This document shows, piece after piece, positions 17,014 through 25,376 of a stretch of 64,000 nucleotides of DNA; the first letter of the stretch is position 1; every line of letters begins with the position of its first letter. A model generated the notes under the pieces. The model was not told where the DNA came from and searched no databases. It saw only the letters and a program-made list of their open reading frames with translations. The position numbers and the translations under genes were made by a program. Source of the DNA: Haloplanus vescus (GTDB lineage: Archaea > Halobacteriota > Halobacteria > Halobacteriales > Haloferacaceae); assembly GCF_900107665.1 (NCBI RefSeq), contig NZ_FNQT01000002.1, positions 374,286-438,285 of the forward strand, read 5' to 3'.

Positions 17014-17836
17014 GGACGAGCCTCCAGAGACCGCCCATCGTCAGGAGCGCGCCGACCACGGTGTTGACGGCGGGGAACCACCAGTAGGCACGCGCGGTAT
17101 CGACGCCCGCCCACCGAACGAGCGCGACGCCGACGGGGTAGACGGCGAGCAGTGCGCCCAGCCGCGGGTCGAGCAGGCCGAACGCGAGCGCGGCGACGGT
17201 CCAGCAGGCGGCGCAGTAGGCGTAGGCACCGCGTGCGCCGAGGCGGGTCGCCGTCGTCTCGATGCCCGCCCGTCGGTCGGGGTCGATGTCGGGAATCGCG
17301 GAGAAGGTGTGCATCGCCATCGACCACGCCCAGCCGGCGGCGACGGCGAGGAGTGGGGGCTGTGCGCCCGCGACGGCGGCGTAGGCGGCGGCGCCGGGGA
17401 GGACGTACAGCCCGTTCGAGAGCGAGTCGAGCGGTGGGCGGGTCTTCAGTCGGAGTGGTGGTGCGCTGTACGCGACGCCCAAGACGAGGAAGCCGGCGAG
17501 CCACGGCCACGCCAGTCGCGGCGTCAGCGCGGCGGGGCCGAGGAGGAGGGCCGCGCTCGCGACGACGGCGAGTGGCACGACTCGCTGGCCGCGATACCGA
17601 ACCTCTCGGTCCTCCTTCTTGGGGTTCTCGGCGTCGGCGTCGGCGTCGAACACGTCGTTGACGCCGTACAGGAGCACGTTCGCGGGGAGGAGGAAGTACG
17701 CGAAGAGTGCGAGCGTCGTCGGCGTGAACAGGTCGGCCGTCGAGTCGGCCGCGTAGACGACGCCCACCGCGACGGGCCCGGCGAGGTAGAGCCAGAAGCG
17801 GGGACGCGAGAGTTTCAGGAGATAGCGGAGCGTCAT
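17006..17836 (-). CDS. lyeJ: Lycopene elongase/hydratase (UbiA family prenyltransferase)
   Basis: Adds C5 isoprene units to lycopene and hydrates it on the way to bacterioruberin. The 276-residue membrane protein carries the two UbiA prenyltransferase Asp motifs: NDVFDADADAEN (about 60-71), with PKKEDR after it, and DIDPDRRAG in the second half. ATG at 17836 overlaps the crtD stop by 4 bases. A much longer open frame upstream is antisense to crtD-coding sequence and very Arg/Pro-rich, so it is not used. The substrate is assigned from cluster context, because UbiA proteins vary. Confidence 0.92.
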   Translation of the reverse strand: MTLRYLLKLSRPRFWLYLAGPVAVGVVYAADSTADLFTPTTLALFAYFLLPANVLLYGVNDVFDADADAENPKKEDREVRYRGQRVVPLAVVASAALLLGPAALTPRLAWPWLAGFLVLGVAYSAPPLRLKTRPPLDSLSNGLYVLPGAAAYAAVAGAQPPLLAVAAGWAWSMAMHTFSAIPDIDPDRRAGIETTATRLGARGAYAYCAACWTVAALAFGLLDPRLGALLAVYPVGVALVRWAGVDTARAYWWFPAVNTVVGALLTMGGLWRLVHG

Positions 17837-19338
17837 CGGCGTTCGCGTGCCATCGTCTCGGCCGTCAGCCGTCCGCTGATGAGACACATGGGGACGCCGA
17901 TGCCCGGCGTGGTGTACGACCCCGTGAAGTAGAGGCCGTCCACCTCGTCGGAGACGTGGGGTGGGCGGAGGAGCGAGGTCTGTCGCAGGGTGTGCGCGAG
18001 GCCGAGTGCGGTCCCCTTGGTGCTGTTGTAGCGCTCGGCGAAGTCGGAGACACAGAAGGACTTCTCGAAGACTATGCGGTCGCGCAGGTCGACGCCGGTG
18101 TGGTCGGCGATGTCGTCGAGCAACAGGTCGCGGAACTGCTGGCGTCGTTCGGGGCCGTCGTCCAGTCCCGGCGCGATGGGGACGAGGGCGAACAGGTTGC
18201 TGTGGCCCTCGGGAGCGACGCTGTCGTCCGTCTTCGAGGGAACGCAGAGGTAGTATGCGGGGTCCTCGGGCCACGAGGGGTCGTCGCTGAAGATGGTGTC
18301 GAAGTGGTCGTCCCAGTCGGTCGGGAGGACGAGCGTGTGGTGTTCGAGGTCTGCGACGTCGCCCTCGACGCCGAGATACAGGAGGAACGCGGAAGGGGCG
18401 TAGGTGCGGGAGTCCCAGTAGTCGGCGTCGTACTGGCGGTCCTCGGGGACGAGCAACTCCTGTTCGGTGTGGGCGTAGTCGGCGTTCGACACCACCTCGT
18501 CGGGGAAGAACTCGCGTCCGTCTTCGGTGCGGACGGCGAAGCCACCCTCTCGGCCCCTAATCTCCGAAACGGGGTGGCCGGTTCGGAAGTCGACGCCGAG
18601 TTCCTCGGCCATGGCGACCACGCCGTCGACGACGCCGCCGAGTCCGTTCTCGGGGTAGTAGACGCCGAGGTTGAAATCGACGTGGCTCATCAGGTTGTAG
18701 AGCGCGGGCGTGTTGTTCGGCGCGCCGCCGAGGAAGACCAGCGAGTACTGGACGATTTGCTGGAGTTTGGGATGGTCGAAGTAGTCCTCGACGTGGCCCT
18801 GCATCGTCCCAAGCAGGGAGAGGCCGCGCGCGTATCGGAGCACGTCGGAGTCGACGTAATCGCGGAGGCGGGAGCGGTCTTCGTAGACGAAATGTTCCAT
18901 GCCCACGTCGTAGGTGTAGGCCGCTTGGTCGAGGTAGTCGTCGAGAGCCTCGCCCGCGCCGGGTTCGTAGGACTCGAAGAGCTGGCGGTTCTGGTCGATG
19001 TCGGGGACGAGGTCGACTTGGTCGCCGTCTTTGAAGAAGATGCGATAGTGGGGGTCGAGTCGTTCGAGTTCGTAGTACTGACTCGGTGTCCGCCCGAAGT
19101 CGCCGAAGAAGTCCTCGAACACGTCGGGCATGAGATACCACGAGGGGCCCATGTCGAAGCGGAAGCCGTCGGCGTGTAATCGGCTCGCGCGCCCGCCGAG
19201 CTGTTCGTTTTTCTCCAACACAGTCACGTCGGCACCGGCGTCGGCGAGATAGCAGGCCGTCGAGAGGCCGCCGAAGCCACTGCCGACGACGACGACCGAC
19301 CGACCATCGGCCGACCCTATCGCCGGGCTACCGTCCAT
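17833..19338 (-). CDS. crtD: Carotenoid 3,4-desaturase / phytoene desaturase family
   Basis: FAD-dependent carotenoid desaturase of 501 residues. The N-terminal dinucleotide site is VVVVGSGFGGLSTACYLA (about 15-32), followed by LEKNEQLGGRAS, and the C-terminal FAD motif is GLYFTGSYTTPGIGVPMCL. Position as first gene before lyeJ and cruF matches CrtD of the Haloarcula bacterioruberin cluster, which desaturates at C3-C4. A phytoene desaturase (CrtI) role cannot be excluded from sequence alone. The promoter TATA at 19362-19369 sits 27 bases from the ATG, indicating a leaderless three-gene transcript. Confidence 0.88.
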   Translation of the reverse strand: MDGSPAIGSADGRSVVVVGSGFGGLSTACYLADAGADVTVLEKNEQLGGRASRLHADGFRFDMGPSWYLMPDVFEDFFGDFGRTPSQYYELERLDPHYRIFFKDGDQVDLVPDIDQNRQLFESYEPGAGEALDDYLDQAAYTYDVGMEHFVYEDRSRLRDYVDSDVLRYARGLSLLGTMQGHVEDYFDHPKLQQIVQYSLVFLGGAPNNTPALYNLMSHVDFNLGVYYPENGLGGVVDGVVAMAEELGVDFRTGHPVSEIRGREGGFAVRTEDGREFFPDEVVSNADYAHTEQELLVPEDRQYDADYWDSRTYAPSAFLLYLGVEGDVADLEHHTLVLPTDWDDHFDTIFSDDPSWPEDPAYYLCVPSKTDDSVAPEGHSNLFALVPIAPGLDDGPERRQQFRDLLLDDIADHTGVDLRDRIVFEKSFCVSDFAERYNSTKGTALGLAHTLRQTSLLRPPHVSDEVDGLYFTGSYTTPGIGVPMCLISGRLTAETMARERR

Positions 19339-19361
19339 GCCACGGCGTAGGGACGTGACCC

Positions 19362-19369
19362 GTATATAC
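19362..19369 (-). promoter_or_regulatory. Promoter of the crtD-lyeJ-cruF operon
   Basis: The palindromic TATA-like GTATATAC is centred 27 bases from the crtD ATG at 19338. It drives carotenoid modification genes as a leaderless transcript. Confidence 0.6.
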
Positions 19370-19386
19370 TGCCCGCCCGAATCGGG

Positions 19387-20802
19387 CTACAGCTTCCCGG
19401 TCACGACTTTCGCGGCGACGAGGACGGGGTCCCAGACGGGGCTGAACGGCGGGGCGTAGGCCAAATCGAGGCGTTCGAGTTCCGCGACGGTCAGATCCGC
19501 CTCGATGGCCGTCGCGAGCGTGTCGACGCGAATTGCGGCGCGGTCCCGGCCGGCGATGGCGCCGCCGAGGACGCGCCCGGTCGTGCGGTCGGCGACGAGG
19601 GTTACCGTCGTTTCGTCGCCACCGGGGTAGTACCCGGACCGCGACCCCGCGGTAATCGTCTCACTTACGGGGTCGAACCCCGCGTCGGCGGCCGCCGCCT
19701 CGTCGACGATACCGACCCGTCCACACTCCATCTCGAAGGCCTTCACCACCGCCGTCCCCGCCACGTCGCCGACGGGCGTGGGGTCGCCGGCAACAGTGGC
19801 GCCGACCGCTCGCCCCGCGCGGTTGGCCGTCAGTCCGAGCGGAATCCACGTCTCCGTCCCGGTTACTGCGTGTCGCGCCGTCGCCACGTCACCCGCCGCG
19901 TGGACGGCGGGCAGACTCGTCCGCCCGTAGGCGTCGGTCCGTATCGCGCCGTTCGGGCCGCGGGCGACGCCCGTCCCGTCGAGGACGGCGGTGTTCGGGC
20001 GGACGCCGACGCCGAGAACCGCGAGTTCGACGGGGAAACGCTCGCCGTCGGCGACGATTGCTTCGATTCGCTCGTCGCCGACGAGGCGGTCGACCGTCGC
20101 GTCGGTGTGGACGGTCACACCCCGTTCGGTGAGGTGTGGTTCCACTCGCTCGGCGACGGCCGCGCCGAACGGTTGGAGGACGTGCCCCGAGCGCTGGAAG
20201 AGGTGGACCGCCACGCCGCGGGCGGTCAGCGCCTCGGCCATCTCGACACCGACGTAGCCGCCGCCGACGATGGCCGCTCGCGTCGGCGGGTCGAGCGCCG
20301 CGTTGTGAGTCACGCGGGCCTCGTCGACGGGGCCGTCGCCGAGGCGGGCGGGGTCGTAGGCGTCGGGGGCGGTGAGATACGCGTCGAGTGCGGCGGCGCT
20401 GTCGAGGCCGTGAATCGTGAAGACGCCGTCGAGCGACGCGTCGAAGTCGCCGGTCGTCGCCCGCGCGCCCGTCGCCACCAGCAACTCGCTGTAGGGCTGG
20501 TCGAATCGCTCGTCGCCGGCGTCGACGGTGACGGTCCGGGCCGCGGGGTCGACGGCCACCACCTCGTGTCCGCGGCGCAGGTCGATGCCTCGCTCGGCGA
20601 TGTCGCTCGGCGAGAGCGAGAGGAGGTCGGTCAGTCGGTCGACCGACCCCTCGACGAAGTAGGGGAGGCCACAGTGGGCGTAGGACACCCACTGGCCGCG
20701 TTCGAAGACGACGACGTCGCGGTTGGTCTCGCGTCGGAACTTGCTCGCCGCACTCAGGCCGGCGGCGTCGCCACCGACGACGACGAACGGGTCACGCTCC
20801 AT
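19387..20802 (-). CDS. FAD/NAD(P)-dependent CoA-disulfide reductase-like oxidoreductase
   Basis: 471-residue flavoprotein of the CoA-disulfide reductase/NADH oxidase/NADH peroxidase group. Seen: FAD motif VVVGGDAAGLSAA near the N-terminus, the single redox-active Cys in SYAHCGLPYF (about residue 43), a second dinucleotide fold AIVGGGYVGVEMAEAL, the FAD-binding VHAAGDVA, and a C-terminal dimerisation domain. The conserved Cys favours disulfide or peroxide chemistry over a plain ferredoxin reductase. ATG 20802 is chosen over a longer frame because ACAAAAGC (about 20825-20832), a minus-strand TATA, is 27 bases away. The physiological substrate is not decidable here. Confidence 0.82.
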   Translation of the reverse strand: MERDPFVVVGGDAAGLSAASKFRRETNRDVVVFERGQWVSYAHCGLPYFVEGSVDRLTDLLSLSPSDIAERGIDLRRGHEVVAVDPAARTVTVDAGDERFDQPYSELLVATGARATTGDFDASLDGVFTIHGLDSAAALDAYLTAPDAYDPARLGDGPVDEARVTHNAALDPPTRAAIVGGGYVGVEMAEALTARGVAVHLFQRSGHVLQPFGAAVAERVEPHLTERGVTVHTDATVDRLVGDERIEAIVADGERFPVELAVLGVGVRPNTAVLDGTGVARGPNGAIRTDAYGRTSLPAVHAAGDVATARHAVTGTETWIPLGLTANRAGRAVGATVAGDPTPVGDVAGTAVVKAFEMECGRVGIVDEAAAADAGFDPVSETITAGSRSGYYPGGDETTVTLVADRTTGRVLGGAIAGRDRAAIRVDTLATAIEADLTVAELERLDLAYAPPFSPVWDPVLVAAKVVTGKL

Positions 20803-20842
20803 GCGGGCGCTTCGCGGACGAGCAACAAAAGCGTGTGTCGCG

Positions 20843-21292
20843 TCACGCCTCTCGATACAGGAGATAGCCGAGGAGGGCGGCGAGTGCCGTCTCGGAGACC
20901 AGCGAGAGCGTCTCGGCCGGTCCGGCGACGACGTGGGCGCCCAGATACGCGAGCGTCGAGCCGTGGTGGTGGGTGCCCGCCCCAACGACGAACAGCGGGC
21001 GGTGGCCGCTCGCGTGCCACGCGAAGTAGCCGACGACGTACACGACCATCAGCGTGATGCCGCCGAGATAGAGCGGCCGGCGGTCGGCGCCCGCGATGGC
21101 GGCGACGAGGCCGACGACGATGGCCAGCCCCGAGACGACGAAGAGCGGCCAGCGCAGGTCCGGGGGTAGGAGGATACCCGCGCTCAGATACGTCAGCCAG
21201 TTACTGACGCCGAGGGCGAGATGGATTACGGCCACGAGGACCGCCAGATGTGCCGCGACGACGTGGACCGGGTCGAACGAGCGGAGGTTCAT
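20843..21292 (-). CDS. Four-helix membrane protein, conserved-type hypothetical
   Basis: 149 residues with four hydrophobic segments (about 10-33, 43-68, 75-92 and 122-146). His residues are scattered near membrane boundaries (HVVAAHLAVLVAVIHLALG and GAGTHHHGSTLAYLGAH), which hints at a metal or haem site, though no family is recognised. It lies between the flavoprotein and a 43-residue gene, all minus strand. Redox partnership with the neighbouring flavoprotein is speculation. Confidence 0.7.
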   Translation of the reverse strand: MNLRSFDPVHVVAAHLAVLVAVIHLALGVSNWLTYLSAGILLPPDLRWPLFVVSGLAIVVGLVAAIAGADRRPLYLGGITLMVVYVVGYFAWHASGHRPLFVVGAGTHHHGSTLAYLGAHVVAGPAETLSLVSETALAALLGYLLYREA

Positions 21293-21341
21293 CCCCCGAG
21301 AGACGGAGCGGCACGCGCAAAATAGCCTCGGTTCGCTTCGC

Positions 21342-21473
21342 TCAGAAGCGCCCGCGACGGCGGAACAGGCGGGTGAGGAACTGTTCGATGGGCCCGGCCG
21401 TCGTCGGTGCCGAGACGCCGGGGAGGTAGTAGTCGTGGTCGGACGAACCGTCGTTCGCAGACGAGTTGCTCAT
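21342..21473 (-). CDS. 43-residue microprotein
   Basis: ATG at 21473 (minus) to TGA at 21342-21344. The product begins MSNSSANDGSSDHDYYLPGV and ends in the basic cluster LTRLFRRRGRF. An acidic, polar N-half and a short amphipathic basic tail could contact membrane or nucleic acid. The plus-strand ATTAAAAAT at 21500-21508 provides a minus-strand TATA about 30 bases upstream, the main evidence that it is a real leaderless gene. Function unknown. Confidence 0.55.
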   Translation of the reverse strand: MSNSSANDGSSDHDYYLPGVSAPTTAGPIEQFLTRLFRRRGRF

Positions 21474-21499
21474 GTACTCACACCTCAGTGCCAGACCAG

Positions 21500-21606
21500 A
21501 TTAAAAATTGCGAAGTAAAGTTCGCGAACACCTAACTGAACACAGAGATAGACAAACGTTCACACGGTTCGTGGCCGGGAGTCCAGAAATCGAACGTATT
21601 ATTAAT
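21500..21606. promoter_or_regulatory. Divergent promoter region with GTTCGCGAAC palindrome
   Basis: A minus-strand TATA (plus strand ATTAAAAAT, 21500-21508) and a plus-strand TATA (TATTATTAAT, 21597-21606) face away from each other, each about 27-30 bases from an ATG. Between them lies the perfect 10-base palindrome GTTCGCGAAC (21520-21529), a candidate operator close to the minus-strand promoter. Confidence 0.45.
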
Positions 21607-21627
21607 TGCTGGCAGTTAGTTGTTAAT

Positions 21628-22449
21628 ATGAGACGAATATCGGTCGTCGGTGGTGCCGCCGTCGGTGCCTTGGTCGCCCTCTCCGCACTCGCGGCGTCCG
21701 CCGGCACGTGGAAGCTTCTCGGTATCTCGTGGGTCGCCTTTCTCGCTATGGCTCTTGGCATCCCTCTCGGGCGTCGGTCGTGGGGCGGGCGCTCGTGGGC
21801 GCTCGTGTGGGGGTACGGACTCGCCGCCGGTGCGATGGTGACGAGTGCTGCCGTCTTTCTCGTCCCGCAGGCCATCGGCCATCACACTACCTTCGGCGGG
21901 TTCGGCATCGCCCTCGGATTGCTGATCGGTTTCGCCGGCCACACCATCGGCCACCGACTGGCACACTATGACTTCCCACTCGACCGGACTGCTGCGGCGC
22001 TCACGGCCCACTCGCTCTCTGCGGGCGTCATCATCGGTATCGTCTACGGAAACATGCCCGAACTCGGGCCGGTCCTCGGCCTCGCTATCGTCTCGCACAA
22101 GGGCCCGGCGGGGTACGCGGCGGCCCGCCGACTCGCCGCCAACGACCGCGACCCGACGCTCTTGCTCCTGCCAGCCGCTGGCGTCGGCATCGCGGCCATC
22201 GTCTCCAGTCTGATTCAACTCCCCGCCGTCCCCGCGCTTCGCGGCGTCGTCTTCGGCTTCGCGGCCGGGCTATTCCTCCACGTCGCCATGGACTTCCTCC
22301 CCCGGTGTGAAATCGGGAGCGACGTGCACGAACTCCTCACCGTCTCGGGTGACGCGCACGAACTGCTGGACCAACTTCGGGTCCACGCTGTCCTCAGTAC
22401 GGGACTGGGCGGCGTCGCCGTCTTCCTCGCTTGGCTTCTCGTCAGCTAG
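21628..22449 (+). CDS. ZIP-family-like membrane metal transporter
   Basis: 273-residue polytopic protein with about eight hydrophobic segments, resembling ZIP (SLC39/ZupT-type) transporters. The fourth/fifth-helix region carries AHSLSAGVIIGIVYG and AIVSHKGPAGYAAA, where classic ZIPs have HNxPEG and HxxPEG. Thus the His residues are kept but the Glu of the binuclear metal site is replaced. It may be a divergent ZIP with altered metal choice. ATG 21628 has TATTATTAAT 27 bases upstream. The stop shares CTAG (22446-22449) with the convergent gene. Confidence 0.65.
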   Translation: MRRISVVGGAAVGALVALSALAASAGTWKLLGISWVAFLAMALGIPLGRRSWGGRSWALVWGYGLAAGAMVTSAAVFLVPQAIGHHTTFGGFGIALGLLIGFAGHTIGHRLAHYDFPLDRTAAALTAHSLSAGVIIGIVYGNMPELGPVLGLAIVSHKGPAGYAAARRLAANDRDPTLLLLPAAGVGIAAIVSSLIQLPAVPALRGVVFGFAAGLFLHVAMDFLPRCEIGSDVHELLTVSGDAHELLDQLRVHAVLSTGLGGVAVFLAWLLVS

Positions 22450-22730
22450 CCGTACAGCCGTCGGAGCTGGTACGAGATGCCGACGCCGGCCGCCAGCACC
22501 ACGATGAGGTTGAACGCGGCTTGGAACAGCGACCGGTACTCGTTGGTGATCCACGTCGTGATGACGTTCGAGACGCTGAAATACAGGCGAATCACGGCGA
22601 CGAACGCGAGCAAGCCGAGAACCAACAGGATGGCGTAGTTGGCGTAGCGCCGGACGTCGTTACTGGTGCTCGTCTCTGCCGTCGGTTCGGTCTGCTCGGA
22701 CTCGCTCTCTTGGGTACTGGATTCACTCAT
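22446..22730 (-). CDS. Small two-helix membrane protein coupled to the PGF-CTERM gene
   Basis: 94 residues: an acidic Ser/Thr/Glu-rich N-terminal tail (about 1-28), then two membrane segments (about 36-55 and 70-88) with SNVITTWITNEYRSLFQ between. Its ATG at 22730 lies within the last codons of the upstream gene (8-base overlap), so the two are probably made together. No family recognised. It might be a membrane partner or processing helper of the surface protein encoded upstream. Confidence 0.7.
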   Translation of the reverse strand: MSESSTQESESEQTEPTAETSTSNDVRRYANYAILLVLGLLAFVAVIRLYFSVSNVITTWITNEYRSLFQAAFNLIVVLAAGVGISYQLRRLYG

Positions 22731-23733
22731 TGGTCTGCCTCCGGACGAGTAGGGCGGCGGCCAGAAGCGCCACGACGGCGACGACGACGCCGAAGCCGGG
22801 GCCGCCGCCGGAAGTCGCCATCTCCGTCTCTTCGGGTCGCGGTCGGTCCGCCCCGCTCCCGCCGCTGAAGTCACTCACGCGCAGTTCCACGTCGCGTTGG
22901 GTCTCGTTGACGCTGATGGTCTCCGTGGGGTCGAGGTTCGCCGCGCCCCGAGCGCTGTCGATGACGACGCCGTCCTTCCAGAGGACCACGTCGATGTAGT
23001 AGTTGTAGCCGTCGGGCACGGTCAGTTGCGTCGAGACGGTTTCCGTGCGTCCCGGCCGTATCGACCCCACCGCCACGTCCGCGCGGTTGGCGACGATGTT
23101 CGAGTCGGCCTGTCGCAGCGTCGCCGTCACGCGTAGGTTCTCCGGTTGGTCGTCGCCCGTGTTCGTCAGCGCCATCTGCAGGTCGAGCGTCGTCCGATTC
23201 CCGTCCGTCTCGGCGATGGAGAACGCCACCGGCGGGAGCGCGTCGGCGCTGGCGAACTGCACGTCGCTCTGGGCGTAGGGTGGCTGGAGCGCCTCCAACC
23301 CTTGGAGTTCGCGCTGTCCGCTGTCGACTCGCTGTCCGTCGCGGTAGACGACCGCCTGAATTCGGTAGCCGCCTTCGCGTTCGACGGTCAGGTTCGTCGG
23401 CACCGCCGTCTCGCGCTCCTCGGTCAGGTCGCCGACGTCGACGGTCCGGGTGGTCGCGACCAGCCCCGACTCCGTGTCGATGGCCTGCACGCGGAGACTC
23501 ACGTTCCGCGTCGGCGGCCCACGGTGTGACAACTGGGTGTCGACGCGGAGCGTGACCGTATCACCGGTCACCTCGCCCGACGAGATGTCCATCCCCGCGA
23601 TGTCGACCGGTCCGGGTCGGACCGGGCGGTCCTCACTGGGATTGGCGAGGGCCCCGGGCGCGACGACGGCGCCGACGACGGCGAGAAGGGCCACGACCGC
23701 CGCACCCGCGGCAAGCGTTGTTTCACGGCGCAT
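22723..23733 (-). CDS. Secreted PGF-CTERM-type surface protein (DUF7490-like)
   Basis: 336-residue exported protein. It has an N-terminal signal/membrane segment (about 4-27), two similar beta-rich domains with a repeated pattern ending in -YR-D-QRVDSG and -LWKDGVVIDSA, and a C-terminal tripartite tail: GGGPGFG, a hydrophobic helix and RR. That tail is the PGF-CTERM signal processed by archaeosortase A, with lipid anchoring of the product. The start at 23733 is preferred to 23760 because a TATA-like CCTTTGG lies about 29 bases upstream. The DUF name is from memory of haloarchaeal annotation and less certain than the sorting signal. Confidence 0.8.
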   Translation of the reverse strand: MRRETTLAAGAAVVALLAVVGAVVAPGALANPSEDRPVRPGPVDIAGMDISSGEVTGDTVTLRVDTQLSHRGPPTRNVSLRVQAIDTESGLVATTRTVDVGDLTEERETAVPTNLTVEREGGYRIQAVVYRDGQRVDSGQRELQGLEALQPPYAQSDVQFASADALPPVAFSIAETDGNRTTLDLQMALTNTGDDQPENLRVTATLRQADSNIVANRADVAVGSIRPGRTETVSTQLTVPDGYNYYIDVVLWKDGVVIDSARGAANLDPTETISVNETQRDVELRVSDFSGGSGADRPRPEETEMATSGGGPGFGVVVAVVALLAAALLVRRQTNE

Positions 23734-23806
23734 ACCCGTGGCAAGTCGTGGCCCCGGCAAAGCCTTTGGGGAGGGTCAAACGGGGGTTTGTGCCATCGCG
23801 CTCGGC

Positions 23807-24736
23807 CTAGTCGCCGAGGGCGTCGTCGAGGAAGGCGAGTTGGTGGGCGACCGACGCCTCGAACGCCCGGCCGAGGGGGTCGACGTGCCCGACCGGCAGG
23901 CGGACGTACGTCGAGCGGTCGATTCGGTCTGCCGCCGCGGTGACGGCGTCGGGCGGTGCGATGTCATCCGCGTCGGCGGCTAGCAGGAGCGTCGGACTGC
24001 TCACGTCGGCGGCGTCGGCGAGCGGTCGGTAGCGGAGCAAGGCGAGAAGCGACCGCGCCGGCGTCCGATTCCGCCAGTCGCTCGTCCGCGGCACGCAGTC
24101 GAGATACGCGTCGCCGGTCGGGCGCGGCAGGAGGCCGAACTCGTCGCGTCCGCCGACGACGGGAACGGTGTTCGACCGCCCGACGGCGTCCGCGAGGCGG
24201 TCACGCACGCCGGCGCAAGTCGCTCGCGCCAGATAGCGGGGCGAGCGAGCGCGGGCGAACGCCCGTCCGTCGACGAACGGCGCGACGGCGACGACGGTGT
24301 CGACGCGGCGGTTCGCCGCGACGCGAATCGCGTGTCCGCCGCCCAGTCCGTAGCCCCAGAGCGCGACGCGGCGTCGCTCGCCGTCGAGTCGGGCGACGCG
24401 GTCGATTGCCGCCTGCAAGTCAGCCACCTGTGCCGCGGGGTCGACGAGGTGGTGCGTTTCGCCGCCGAACCATCCCGCGGGGTCGGCGTCGTCGCTCTCG
24501 CCGAAGCCGCGGTAATCGAAGACGAAGGCGGCGTAGCCCGCCTGTGCGAATCGCTCGGCGTACGCCGGGTAGCCGAACGTCTGCTCGGCGGCGATGTCGG
24601 GAGCGCAGACGACGACCGGCGGTGTCGCCGGTCGGTCCGGGAGATAGAGTCGACCGCGACACTGCGTCCCCTCGCTCTCGAAACTGAGCGTCCGCGTCGC
24701 GACGTCGAAGCGACGGCGTGAGTGTGTCGCGGTCAC
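23807..24736 (-). CDS. Alpha/beta-hydrolase-fold protein with Gly at the nucleophile position
   Basis: 309-residue protein with the alpha/beta hydrolase layout: the early strand VVVCAPDIAAEQ, FDYRGFGESD, the nucleophile-elbow region WGYGLGGGHAI, late acid candidates in LLAADADDIAPP (Asp257/258), and His284 in PVGHVDP. The elbow normally reads G-x-S-x-G; here the Ser position (residue 130, codon 24347-24349) is Gly. Either the protein is not a hydrolase or it uses another residue. The GTG start at 24736 is 7 bases after the stop of the upstream gene. Confidence 0.8.
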   Translation of the reverse strand: MTATHSRRRFDVATRTLSFESEGTQCRGRLYLPDRPATPPVVVCAPDIAAEQTFGYPAYAERFAQAGYAAFVFDYRGFGESDDADPAGWFGGETHHLVDPAAQVADLQAAIDRVARLDGERRRVALWGYGLGGGHAIRVAANRRVDTVVAVAPFVDGRAFARARSPRYLARATCAGVRDRLADAVGRSNTVPVVGGRDEFGLLPRPTGDAYLDCVPRTSDWRNRTPARSLLALLRYRPLADAADVSSPTLLLAADADDIAPPDAVTAAADRIDRSTYVRLPVGHVDPLGRAFEASVAHQLAFLDDALGD

Positions 24737-24743
24737 CGACCTG

Positions 24744-25085
24744 TCACTCCAGGTCTTCCTCGAGAGTTTCGAGGACGCGCGTGGAGAACTCGGTTTCGGA
24801 GATTCGGTACTCGCGAAGCCCCTCGAACCACTCGGCTTTCGCGTGCCACGTGTTCAGCACCTCGTCCTCGAACCGAAGCACGGTCGCCTCGACCCGCGTC
24901 GCTTCCCAATCGTCGTCTTCCTCCATGTCGAGGAAGGCGTTCAGCACTTTGCCCATCTCCATGTGGTTGACTTCGTCGCCCGGATAGGCCGTAATGTACG
25001 ACAGTTCGACGGGGTCGACTTCGTCGACGTCGTGAACGTCGACGCCGAAGTTCCGGAGTTCCTCTTCGAGTTCGGATTCGTCCAT
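24744..25085 (-). CDS. Acidic conserved-type hypothetical protein, 113 residues
   Basis: Very acidic soluble protein starting MDESELEEELRNFGVDVHDV, with a middle segment VELSYITAYPGDEVNHMEMG and a C-terminal helical EETLEEDLE tail. There is no membrane segment and no Cys. Probably the first gene of a two-gene unit with the hydrolase-like gene 7 bases downstream. Function unknown. Confidence 0.7.
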   Translation of the reverse strand: MDESELEEELRNFGVDVHDVDEVDPVELSYITAYPGDEVNHMEMGKVLNAFLDMEEDDDWEATRVEATVLRFEDEVLNTWHAKAEWFEGLREYRISETEFSTRVLETLEEDLE

Positions 25086-25172
25086 AGACGTAGTTGGACC
25101 TCGGCAGGCAAAACCCTTGCCGGATAGGCGTCGCGCGCGCCGCTACGGGCGGCAAAAATGGTGGGGTGACCG

Positions 25173-25376
25173 TCAGTTCGTCGTCGGCTTCGGCCCGAGG
25201 CCGCCTCCGTCGATCATCGGGACCGCCGCCGTCGATTCGGGTTCCGCGTTCGGTTCCGGCTTGTCGCGCCGGCCGTCGGTCGTCGGCCCGTTTCCGGAAC
25301 GCGGCTGCAGCGGGATGACCGGGTCGATGGTTATCGTCGAACGGTTCTTCGGTGTCGTGCGTCGGGACGTGCTCAT
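25173..25376 (-). CDS. Possible small protein, 67 residues
   Basis: Starts MSTSRRTTPKNRSTITIDPV, rich in Pro, Thr and charged residues, probably disordered. Its ATG (25376) overlaps by ATGA the stop of a 36-codon frame beginning at MGAMENIRCNA (about 25481-25373), which could be a coupled upstream ORF. High third-position GC supports coding, but no well-spaced TATA is seen. It may be spurious. Confidence 0.35.
   Translation of the reverse strand: MSTSRRTTPKNRSTITIDPVIPLQPRSGNGPTTDGRRDKPEPNAEPESTAAVPMIDGGGLGPKPTTN

Noticed and set aside
17837-18274. Extended N-terminus for LyeJ (422 residues)
   Set aside because: The upstream part is Arg/Pro/His-rich and lies inside crtD in another frame. 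ATG 17836, overlapping the crtD stop by 4 bases, gives normal UbiA length.
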